Assembly (NCBI GenBank): GCA_910592205.1
Contig: CAJVPJ010001078.1
Location: 1 to 12,536 of the forward strand
From: Paraglomus occultum
Lineage: Eukaryota > Glomeromycota > Glomeromycetes > Paraglomerales > Paraglomeraceae
Direction of reading: 5' to 3'
DNA: 12,536 nt
Made by a program: the position numbers and the translations under genes
Notes under the pieces: generated by a model
Told to the model about the DNA's origin: nothing
The model's database searches: none
The model's input: only the letters and a program-made list of their open reading frames with translations
Shown here: in pieces, positions 1-8,640 of the stretch
Position numbering within the stretch: the stretch's first letter is position 1
How the letters are laid out: each line of letters begins with the position of its first letter

Positions 1-273
1 GATTTGCCTAAACCAAGAAACACATGCCCTGGGGATTGAAAATTTGAGAATGTGCATTTAGGAATGATATACTAATATTAGATATAAATAATACTATAGT
101 AATAGTATACATTTTATTTATATTATTTAAAAAAATACTGCCCGCGAATGATGACACGCGACTGAATACATCGTTAGATATATTTTTTTGCTCATGTGGC
201 CCAAATCGGCCACGACTACTAAACCGGCATACATTATATCACACGTGGCCAGATATACAAAATGCGCCACTTT

Positions 274-482
274 GGTGTGTGTCGTAAAAAGCAAATGCAC
301 GTCACTTGAGGTAGTCTAAAATGCAAAACGCACATCATACTGGCGTATGTCTCAGCAGTGACAATACAGATGCAACTTATATAGCACCCGATATATAGAC
401 TATAAACGTCTCATCTTTGACGTGAATTTCCTTTTTTATGACACACTCGAGTGACGTGTATTTGCTTTTTACGACACATACC
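274..482. repeat. Imperfect inverted repeat, 38-nt arms
   Basis: The left arm at 274-311 and the right arm at 445-482 are reverse complements at 34 of 38 positions by my manual alignment, with a spacer of about 133 nt. The shared core on the right arm reads GTGACGTGTATTTGCTTTTT and is followed by ACGACACATACC. Most differences are transitions. This could be a fold-back or MITE-like element, or a rearranged tandem repeat. No coding capacity lies between the arms. Confidence 0.7.
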
Positions 483-486
483 TGAG
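417..486 (+). repeat. Two tandem copies of a ~35-nt unit
   Basis: The segment from about 417 to 450 (starting with TTTGACGTGAATTTCC) and the segment from about 449 to 486 (starting with AGTGACGTGTATTTGC) are diverged direct copies of one unit of about 35 nt. Each ends in a CTCGAG or CCTGAG-like sequence. The second copy is also the right arm of the inverted repeat 274-482, so the locus has at least three copies of the unit, one of them inverted. Confidence 0.55.
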
Positions 487-505
487 ACTATAATAGTCTA
501 ATCTA

Positions 506-539
506 AGTCGTTTTTTGTTTATATAAACAAAAAACGACT
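506..539. repeat. Perfect 34-bp palindrome
   Basis: Positions 506-522 (AGTCGTTTTTTGTTTAT) are followed with no spacer by their exact reverse complement at 523-539. Such a loopless perfect palindrome is unusual. It lies just right of the inverted repeat cluster, and a smaller palindrome (AGACTATAATAGTCT, 485-499) lies between them. It could be the joined ends of a fold-back element or a cruciform-forming site. No function can be assigned from sequence alone. Confidence 0.85.
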
Positions 540-729
540 ACTTCCACTTTTGACGTCTGCTTACACTAATCAACAAGATCCTTATCAAGCAAATTTCACG
601 TCTTTGTATATTCGTTAAGGTCGTTTTGATCATGGAAAATTGCTTATTATCACTTGCGAAAGAATTTATTGTAAATATTATCGGCAAAAGACATCCAATC
701 AATTAGTTTTGCTCCATATCATGTAACTA

Positions 730-796
730 TCCTCTAAATGCATAACTCCTTGTAATGCATAAAATTTCTACGGTCCCGACGTATGCATTTAGAGGA
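730..796. repeat. Inverted repeat, 15-nt perfect arms
   Basis: The left arm TCCTCTAAATGCATA (730-744) and the right arm TATGCATTTAGAGGA (782-796) are perfect reverse complements separated by 37 nt. The whole unit is 67 bp with no coding potential. It could be a tiny MITE, a hairpin RNA or chance structure in AT-rich DNA; 15 perfect pairs make pure chance less likely. Confidence 0.7.
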
Positions 797-1648
797 GTCT
801 CACTGACAAATCGACGTACCTTTTATGAGCGCGTGAAATTAAACAAAACGTCAGAATCTCTCTTCTTCATACCTAATTTAAATTGATCGCAAATCAATCG
901 TAAATGCTACTTTATCACTTTTGACTTAAATTGACGAATTCTATTGTGGATTAGAGAAAAAGAAAAGTTGAGGACGAGTTTTTGACGGAAATTAGAGTAA
1001 CATGTAGCCGTAGATTAAGCGAACACTAATATCACAGGAAAGAAAAGTTTAATCATTGGCGCAATATGTATATTTATTTATTTACGGGAGTTCGTTTAGC
1101 AGTGACTTATAGCTTAGCGGTAAAGAGCCATCCTGACACGAAGTGTGTAAGCAAGGCCATGAACAAGGTTTGAGCCGATGTGTTCTCGAAGCATAAAATT
1201 TGCTATCCGCAAGCTCTTGTGACCGAAACCTTTGGTACCGTTGTTGAGATATTCTCAATGCAAACCAGTTTATAAATATTTGTCAGCAATTTTGAATGTA
1301 GGAAACGGGTACGTCCTCCTCGTATAGCGAGCACTATACGTATCAAACGATTATAAAATTTTGGGGTATTAGATTGTAGAATTATCAGTTAAAGTGTAGG
1401 ATTTATGACTACTATTTGTTCGTAAATAAACCAATACAGTTTCTTTGACTTGGAAGACTGATTCATTAACTACTCAGCTTGTGACTTTTGCATGTGGTTG
1501 TGAGGTTATGACGTCTCCTGAATGGTGGGTATGCACAAATATAGCCAAATCGGTAAATTGGCCAGTGTACCACATAAATGAAATGTGGGATTTGCATCCA
1601 GGGAGTAAATTTGAACAGTTTTTTCAAAGTTCCAAATCACTCAAAGAG

Positions 1649-4600
1649 ATGATGATCGTACGTTCGAGAATTAACAGACATTCAATACGATTAACACTGC
1701 TTATTATCGTAATTATATTGTTGCAATGCACTGCAGTAAAACGTGAAGACTTTCGTACTTGCGCTCAGACTTCATTTTGTAGACGCAATAGAGCTTATGC
1801 TGATCGAGTATCTGACAATAACCTCATTTCACCGTACATTGCCACCCGCGAATCATTGAAATTGGATGGAGGAATATTATCTGGAGAGATTATAAATACT
1901 CTCACTTTGATCAAATTTACATTCACGCTTGATCTGTTGGAAGGCAACATGGCAAGATTACGTGTTAATGAGAAAAATCCAATCGCAAAACGCTACAGCC
2001 AGACATCAAAATACGTTCTGGTTGGAGAACCAAAGATTACCAAACATTATGGAATACTTGACACTAAAGATGATCCATTGAAGATGAATATTGTATTTGG
2101 TGATGATGAGCAAAACGAGCTTCTAATCTATTGCAGTCCGTTTCGAATCGAATTTTATCGACAAGAGAAAGCCGTTGTGGTGTTAAATGAAAGGGGGCTA
2201 CTTAATTTTGAGCATCTGAGGGAGAAAACGGATAAATCGCAACCACCATTAGTAGATCAGTCGGGAGAGGGAGACAATGCAAATGAAAGTACGGAAAAAA
2301 AAGAAGAAGAAAAAGAAGAAGAAGAAGAAGAAGGGTTATGGGAAGAGACATTCAACGGAAAGGTTGATACAAAGCCACGAGGCAAGTAATGGATATGGTG
2401 ATTTACGCACTAAACAACGTAAAAATGTTGGTTCCCATTCTTGTAACAAAATGTGCAGACGCTTGATTCAGAGCTTTCATCATTTACGCGTTAACTCACA
2501 TTCATCTTTTTCGTTAGGCCCGGAATCTATAGCAATGGACATAACATTTCCGGGAGTTGAACATGTTTATGGCATACCAGAGCACACTTCTTCTTTTTCG
2601 CTCAAAGAGACACGTGGCGGAGATGAGGCCTATACAGATCCCTATCGTCTATATAACCTGGATGTATTCGAATACGAGATAGATAACCCAATGGCATTAT
2701 ACGGATCAATTCCGTTCATGATTGCGCACCACAGCGATTCGACGGCAGCGGTCTTATGGTTGAATGGAGCAGAAACATGGATTGACGTTGTTAAAAGTAA
2801 AAGTAAAGATTCGAAAGTAAGTATCCCTGTAATGAAATATTTACATAATCTTCCAAAAGATGATAACTACAAGCATACCGCGACTGCGGGATAAAATTTT
2901 TTTCGTGCAAACAGGCCGAACCTCTAGTTCAAACACATTGGATGTCTGAAACGGGCATCATTGACGTTTTTGTGTTCCTTGGCCCATCTGCTTCTGACAT
3001 TCTTAAATCGTATGCCACCATTACTGGATTCACGCCTCTTCCAAGACAGTTTGCCGTTGGCTATCATCAGTGTAGATGGAACTATATCAACAAGAAAGAC
3101 GTATTAGAAGTGGATGACGGGTTTGACAAACATGGCATACCATATGATGTTATATGGTTAGACATTGAGCATACGGACGGGAAAAAGTATTTCAGCTGGG
3201 ATCCGACGAAATTTGCAGAGCCAGAAGAGATGTTGGAGAAACTAGATCGGAAAGGAAGGAGGGTAAGTTGCGTCGTGTAATTACAATTAGGTATTATAGA
3301 ATAGCGATTGTGCATGTTGGATAACTTAATAATGAAAGTCTGACATTTATTTTAATCAACGTATACAAAGTTAGTGACAATCGTAGATCCTCACCTGAAA
3401 CGAGACGATGACTACTATGTGTATAAAGAAGCCAAGGATCAAGATTTCCTGATCAAAAAATCCGACAACACCGTATTCGATGGGTGGTGTTGGCCAGGGA
3501 GTTCTTCCTGGGTAGATTACACGAACCCTAAAGCCCAAAAATGGTGGAGAGAGAAGTTTAGCTTTGATCAATATAAAGGATCTAGAGACAATCTGTTTAT
3601 TTGGAATGACATGAACGAGGCAAGAAGATTTTACATTCATGTAGCACAAAATGAGAAAACGTTATGTGTAAAGTATAACATGCAATTTCATTGTAACTCT
3701 AAATTTAGCCTTCTGTGTTCAATGGACCCGAAATCACGTTTCCTAAGGACCTAGTCCACTACGATGGATGGGAACATCGAAATCTACACAACATTTACGG
3801 TCTTTTATTCGTAAGATATTATTCCAATGTTCTCGCTACTCTTTCAAACCTTTTACACAATATTCACGCGAAAAGGACGGACACTGGCTAAATTTTTAAC
3901 ACGATTTATGTAGCATGCAGCAACTTCAAGAGGAATTCGATCCCGCACTGATCCTCCACTTCGCCCGTTTGTCCTCTCTCGAGCATACTTTGCCGGTTCC
4001 CAACGGTACGGAGCAATTTGGACTGGCGATAACCATGCGACATGGTCTCACCTGCAAGCAACCGTTCCAATGCTTTTATCCAACTCGATCGCCGGAATGG
4101 CATTTGCCGGAGCGGACGTTGGTGGGTTTTTTGGCAATCCCGAACCAGAATTGTTGGTGAGATGGTACCAAGCAGGAGCTTTCCAGCCCTTCTTTAGAGC
4201 TCATGCACACATTGATACCAAACGAAGGGAGCCGTGGCTGTTTGGAGAAGAAAACACGAAATTAATTAGAAATGCCGTCAGAGAGAGATATGCATTGTTG
4301 CCACTATTGTATAGTCTCTTCTACGAGGCCAATGTTACAGGATTGCCTATTATGAGGTAAGGAGAGGAACAAGTTGATTTCTGGGGAGGAGGGGTTGGAG
4401 AGGATGACTGGGATAATTAGATGTAACAGAATTTTCAAATATGCAAGACATTTGCGTCAACATTAATACATTTTGCTGTCTTTAGACCAATGTTCTTGGT
4501 CCATCCTTCAGCTAAAGAAGCTTTTGGAATCGATGATCAATTCTACGTCGGTGACTCTCTCATCGTAAAGCCCATTACTGCCGAAGGCGTTGTGGTCACA

Positions 4601-5218
4601 GATGTTTATCTTCCAAGTGATGACCTTTACTATGATTACTGGACATATGCAGCAACCAGCGGGCCTGGTAACGTCCAAGTTGACGCACCTCTAGACAGAA
4701 TACCTGTCCTTCTCCGCGGTGGATCGATAATCCCCCGACGACAGAGATTCAGGCGATCTTCTCACTCTATGCGATATGATCCGCTTACCCTAGTAGTCGC
4801 CTTGAATAAGAAGAGAGAAGCTAGCGGAAGTTTGTATCTAGATGACGGAGACAGTTATAATCACTTGGATGGCCATTATATCTATTGCAAATTTACATAC
4901 AAGGATCACGTCTTAACGTCTGTATCAAATGACGGAAACGCAAGCAAGAATGAGTTTGCCAAGACGATAGACGGTGTGAGAGTGGAAAGAGTGATTATTG
5001 TTGGTTTGAAGAAAAAGCCGGACAAGATTGTAGCTAGACATACGGGAGATCAGAAGGGTATCGAACCCGTATTTTACTGGGGACGCAAGAACGTCATTGG
5101 AACTGGTATAGTTCATACGAATACCAACGAAGACGTGTTGATCATCAAAAATCCAAACTTGCTCATTCACAAAGACTGGGAAATCGAGTTGACGATTCGT
5201 GAAGGCTGGAGATACTAA
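1649..5218 (+). CDS. GLS2: Glucosidase II alpha subunit (GH31), spliced, complete
   Basis: Catalytic subunit of ER glucosidase II, which removes the two inner alpha-1,3-linked glucoses from N-glycans and so controls the calnexin cycle. I join exons 1649-2381, 2518-2816, 2915-3262, 3371-3619, 3709-3810, 3914-4356 and 4486-5218, giving about 968 residues, normal for the family. Residues 1-29 look like a signal peptide (hydrophobic core 15-25). Then come paired cysteines 38/44 with RNRAYAD (47-52), an acidic Glu/Lys stretch (216-228), HVYGIPEH (260-267), GYHQCRW (393-399) and WLDIEH (425-430). The nucleophile is Asp540 in WNDMNEP and the acid/base is Asp616 in WTGDN, 76 residues apart as in known family members. 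AGADVGGF (642-649) and FFRAHAH (670-676) follow. There is no C-terminal retention signal; in the family retention comes from the beta subunit. Introns 2382-2517 and 3620-3708 are GC-AG; the other four are GT-AG. The start is set by the signal peptide; in-frame ATGs at 1508 and 1583 are alternatives. Confidence 0.95.
2294..2332 (+). repeat. GAA-rich microsatellite in coding sequence
   Basis: A run of GAA and AAA codons, ending in six GAA, encodes an acidic, lysine-dotted stretch (residues 216-228) just before the conserved GLWEETF-like segment of glucosidase II alpha. Relatives carry acidic low-complexity sequence at the same place, so it is a tolerated linker. The repeat may vary in length between strains. 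Read in the next frame it gives only a spurious polylysine. Confidence 0.8.
2382..2517 (+). other. GC-AG intron 1 of the glucosidase gene
   Basis: The reading CGA-G|GC-CCG joins Arg-Gly-Pro-Glu-Ser, as expected for the conserved segment before MDITFPG. This needs a donor starting GCAAGT at 2382 and an acceptor ending TTAG at 2517. A branch-like TTAAC and a pyrimidine-rich tract precede the acceptor. The only close GT (2386) would shift the frame, and no GT donor restores the conserved protein. Confidence 0.85.
3620..3708 (+). other. GC-AG intron 4 of the glucosidase gene
   Basis: The exon ends at GAG (3617-3619) inside the WNDMNE motif and the next exon begins at 3709 with CCT TCT GTG TTC, restoring the GH31 signature WNDMNEPSVF. 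The intron therefore begins GCAAGA at 3620 and ends TTTAG at 3708 (89 nt). A weak GT donor at 3641 is in phase but would insert seven residues directly after the nucleophile motif. Confidence 0.88.
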
Positions 5219-5251
5219 AAAAATCAATAGATCGGAGAATATAAAGCCTAA

Positions 5252-5257
5252 AATAAA
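5252..5257 (+). terminator. Polyadenylation signal of the glucosidase gene
   Basis: AATAAA lies 34 nt after the glucosidase stop codon and is the first such hexamer downstream, so the 3' UTR may be very short. Further AATAAA hexamers occur in the A-rich repeat at 5304-5323 and could also be used. Confidence 0.5.
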
Positions 5258-5303
5258 TTGGCAATAATATAGAATTCTCTGTGCGATTATAAGAACTAAA
5301 TTA

Positions 5304-5323
5304 AAAATAAAATAAAATAAAAT
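5304..5323 (+). repeat. (AAAAT)4 pentanucleotide microsatellite
   Basis: Four exact copies of AAAAT, flanked by near-copies, lie between the glucosidase stop and the ISY1 start. The repeat supplies several overlapping AATAAA hexamers that may act as alternative poly(A) signals for the upstream gene. Confidence 0.8.
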
Positions 5324-5457
5324 AAAAATTGAGTCATTTGGTAACTGTTAACCATCGCAAGTGGACAAGTTTTTAATTGGGAAACAAAGTTCTTTCAAAA
5401 AAAGGTATTATGAAATTACGTTCTTGACCGGCAAATATTTAACTGTCTTCCTCTAAT

Positions 5458-6790
5458 ATGGTATAGATCATCCAGTTACACCAATGCTAACCATTTTTGG
5501 AGTTTCAATATTTTGTACCCTGCTAGAGTCTTTTTTGTCCATCGACTTGTTATTTCTATTACTATGGTCTGTTTATCACATTTCTTTTTTAATGATCTGT
5601 CGTTCAACTGTCGATACATTTATCGATCTAACAGCTTTTAACTGTAGGCGCGTAACAAAGAAAAAGCACAATCAATTCTTTATCGTTTTCGCGAGGCTCA
5701 GGCTGCAGAGCTCGGTCTTATAAGACAAAAGGAACGAAGACCATATCTAGCGTCAGAATGTAATAACAGGCAAGAAGCAGAAAAATGGCGACAGCAGATC
5801 GTTAGAGAGATTTCGAGGAAAGTGTCCAAAATCCAGGACGGTAAGAATTGTGAACGAAATGCAATTTCGAAAGACAGCAAGAAATTGGACGATTGGTTTG
5901 CTGAACAAATCGCTAATGGTGATTTTTATTAGCTGGATTGTCCGATTATCAGATAAGAGACTTGAACGATGAGATTAACAAGCTTATGAGAGAGAAGGGA
6001 CACTGGGAAGACCAGATCAAAAAGTTAGGAGGCCCCGACTATAAGGTTTGCTTTGGAATTTTTTTGGTCGAATTGTCAATGTCATGATGGTCTTATTTTC
6101 TTTTTGGCCGATTGGTAGCGAATCGGGCCGAAAATGCTCGATTACGAAGGTAAAGAAGTACCAGGCAATAGAGGATATAAGTAAGTATAGCTGTCCAAAT
6201 TGCCATAATATTAAATCAATGATCTCATCAGATCCCTTACATACACGTAATTCAGATACTTTGGTCGAGCAAAAGATTTACCTGGTGTACGGGAATTATT
6301 TCAACAAGAAGGTTTGTACATTAGTTATCTGCAACTCTTTAGATGCTTGCACAAAGTTCTAACGATTGAATTTAGCACCGGATCTTCCAAAAAGAACTCG
6401 GTTTGACTTGTACAAAAATGTGGATGCCGATTATTATGGTTATCGAGACGAAGAAGATGGGACGTTACTGGAATACGAAAGAGAGCGGCAAGCTCAAGGT
6501 ATGCGAAGAGTATTTGCCTTTAACTTGAATGGCTATTGTTTTGACCTTGACATAACGTTCCTTTCATTCTAGTGATAGCAAAAGCGCTAGCGCTTCCTGA
6601 CGAAACAGAGCCGATGGACAAATCTCTCCAAAAACAAAAACAAGCCGAAGCACGAACATCACTGATGGATATAGACCAAGAGGAAAAATATGTGGCTCAT
6701 GTTGCTGTGCCGTCACAGAAAGAAATCGAAGAGTATTTGGTGCGAAGGCGAAAGAGACAAATGTTGGAGAGATATACGGAAGTCTCTTGA
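5458..6790 (+). CDS. ISY1: Pre-mRNA splicing factor ISY1, spliced, complete
   Basis: ISY1 belongs to the Prp19-associated (NineTeen) complex; it sits in the activated spliceosome in the nucleus and influences first-step fidelity. Exons: 5458-5460 (the ATG alone, inferred), 5648-5840, 5933-6045, 6119-6180, 6256-6311, 6376-6498 and 6573-6790, giving about 255 residues, somewhat shorter than the roughly 285 of human ISY1. All six introns are GT-AG, and CTAAC branch-like motifs are visible in introns 1 and 5. Conserved segments in order: ARNKEKAQ at the N-terminus, [29 protein letters not shown], the [18 protein letters not shown] helix, [27 protein letters not shown], a [10 protein letters not shown] segment, and the C-terminal [17 protein letters not shown] helix. 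The stop codon TAG directly precedes GCG at 5648, so the methionine must come from an upstream exon. The gene lies 239 nt downstream of the glucosidase stop on the same strand. Confidence 0.93.
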
Positions 6791-8640
6791 TAATTTCAAT
6801 AACGTGACATGGTCAAAAAGATCAATATAGCTGAACAATTATAACAATTCTTTGGTTAATTTGCGTTGATCGTCGGTTCCAGTTTTTGTAATGAACTGTG
6901 CCCCCCATCGAATAGCTAATAGAAACAAGTTATGGTGCGGCCGGCTTGGTGAAGCTCTATAAGATAGAAATGACGTCTCGATGTGCAGGAGTGCGTCTTT
7001 TCGAATTCGTGAACCCCTATGAAGGTTATTTTGGATTATCGACAATATTACAGCATTTGCTCTGCATCAATTCTATTTCAAAAAAGATCAAAGGTCAAAA
7101 TCTTACACATATGTTACCTCTTCTTGAATAAAGTTTATACAAAATTTCAAGCAACTCCAAATGTTAGTTGTCAAACTGTCAGCTAATTAGTAATTCTCAT
7201 TACTTTTGCACAGCACTACTGTATATTTGTAAAAGTTCGAATAACTAAACAAATTGTCTTTGCTTTCCCGAAAGAATTATTTAATCAGACCGGCCGATAA
7301 TATGAGACACTTCCAGTTTTATTCAATAAACGAGAGTACCCATGTACTCTGAAACTATAAATTCTTTTCTTGAACAATCCGTTATAGAATTTGTTTGTAA
7401 TAGTAATACTTGTCCCGTGATCAACTGAGTAGCATTACGATTACTTTCTCGACGCGTTGCAAGATCCCAGCGATAGACTACCGACGGTAGAGAATCATAT
7501 TCGATCTCTGAGATAGTATCTAGGATTAGTCTGTACGATCCGAGTTAGACCGTCAGTACAATGATCGATGAGATGAGCCACGCACTTTCGAAGGCGCAGT
7601 TGTACCTTAACCGAGTTGATCGTCATACGCTCTACTGTAACTGAAACGGTGCGCGAATAAAGTTTTCGGAATAGAATGTGTGTCAAGTAAATGATATATT
7701 TTTCCCGAAATATGCGTCTAATCAAAAAGGTTGTCTAACAGGTTTATACGTTCTAACCTTATAGTACGTACTTTCACTGACAAAAAACGCAACCTCCTAA
7801 CTTTACAATTCGCGCAGTTTATCTTATTTATTTACACTTCTCGTTTGTTACTAAATAAAGCCTTCATTTGACCAATATCGTAAGACTGTAGTTTCTCTAT
7901 GGGCAAATGGTACTCATAAACTAACTTTTATTTCGCTTTCTACAATATGTGATTACCATTAAAACTTAAAAATGGGAACCTAAACCATGTTCTGGTTGAC
8001 CTCGAAAACTCCCTTTTAATCAGCGTCGTTAATCCATACTCTATCTCTAACTTGCAAATATATTAAATAACCATTATCCAGACCTTAATGTCACAAGTCG
8101 TACAGTGCTTAATAAACTCCAAAATTTCAATACCATTGCACGTTCCAAGACCATGCCTCTGAATGCAAGAAATGCCATTTGGAGTTTGCTACAAAAATAC
8201 AGAAAACGAATTTCTGAACAAAGACATTTTTCTGAGGCCACCATACAAATGTTTAGAATATTCAAGAGATGTATTATAAATCCGGTAAAAACCTGACAAA
8301 ATCATGGTGAAAAAAGCACTTGCCATACAAACTGTGTATATACGTCAAGATCACGTCGACCGTGCAAAAACAATATTGATTTGCTCTTTGGCGAGAGTCT
8401 GAGCAAATACTAGCTAGTTTTTATAAAAATAATATTAATAATATTTCAATTGTTAGTCATATTAATATGTATCTTAACAGAAATAACAAATTTATAATCA
8501 CTTTTACAAAGATGTGGGCCATAAAAATTTAAAATTTATGTTTCAACAGCAGAATAAATGCGACAATAAATTGGATAACATATTTTAGTTAGTGTACTAT
8601 ACCATAATTACACCTGCTAGCGAATAATAAAATTTAAATA
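6791..8640. other. Spacer downstream of ISY1, no supported gene
   Basis: The first part is probably the ISY1 3' UTR. Both strands carry only short open frames that begin at non-ATG codons or have no recognisable motif, for example 8051-8295 (+) and 7495-7725 (-). A slightly less AT-rich patch at about 7430-7680 contains a small CTACC/GGTAG hairpin but no RNA family I recognise. From about 8400 the sequence becomes strongly A/T rich. Confidence 0.55.
7127..7132 (+). terminator. Possible ISY1 polyadenylation signal
   Basis: AATAAA here is the first such hexamer after the ISY1 stop at 6790, about 340 nt downstream. Others occur at 7325-7330 and near 7853. In an AT-rich spacer the hexamer is common by chance, and fungal poly(A) signals are often degenerate, so this is a candidate only. 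Confidence 0.3.

Larger units (their letters stand above)
1..1648. other. 5' flank without a recognisable gene
   Basis: I see no supported coding gene here; open frames are short and broken by stops. The left third holds the inverted and direct repeat cluster listed separately (274-539), followed by an inverted repeat at 730-796. A sequence resembling tRNA A and B boxes lies at about 1110-1176. A CCAAT pentamer at 1431-1435 is about 215 nt upstream of the glucosidase start and could belong to its promoter, but such a short match is weak evidence. The frame of the glucosidase first exon stays open upstream from 1649 back to a stop at 1427-1429, so the last 200 nt may be 5' UTR or an N-terminal extension. 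Confidence 0.6.

Noticed and set aside
1101-1185. Functional tRNA gene
   Set aside because: The A-box region fits, but no 5-bp anticodon stem or T stem can be formed and there is no matching acceptor stem.
2277-2894. ORF starting in a polylysine run, 205 codons
   Set aside because: Its first part is the GAA repeat of the glucosidase first exon read out of frame plus intron 1; only the part from 2518 is real, as exon 2. It also runs through the GT donor at 2817 into intron 2.
1649-5218. Glucosidase as a pseudogene split into separate ORFs
   Set aside because: All breaks coincide with splice sites that restore the conserved protein in phase; no internal stop or frameshift remains after joining seven exons.
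1-6790. Insect (hymenopteran) origin
   Set aside because: I first considered an insect because of the intron sizes and AT richness. The ISY1 AELGL insert, the [15 protein letters not shown] segment and the RNRAYAD motif of glucosidase II fit fungi better.
7495-7725. Minus-strand 76-codon ORF
   Set aside because: No recognisable domain; length is within what random open frames give in this composition, and no splice or promoter context supports it.
8051-8295. Plus-strand open stretch
   Set aside because: No in-frame ATG near its beginning and no family resemblance. A decayed transposon fragment cannot be excluded but is not supported.
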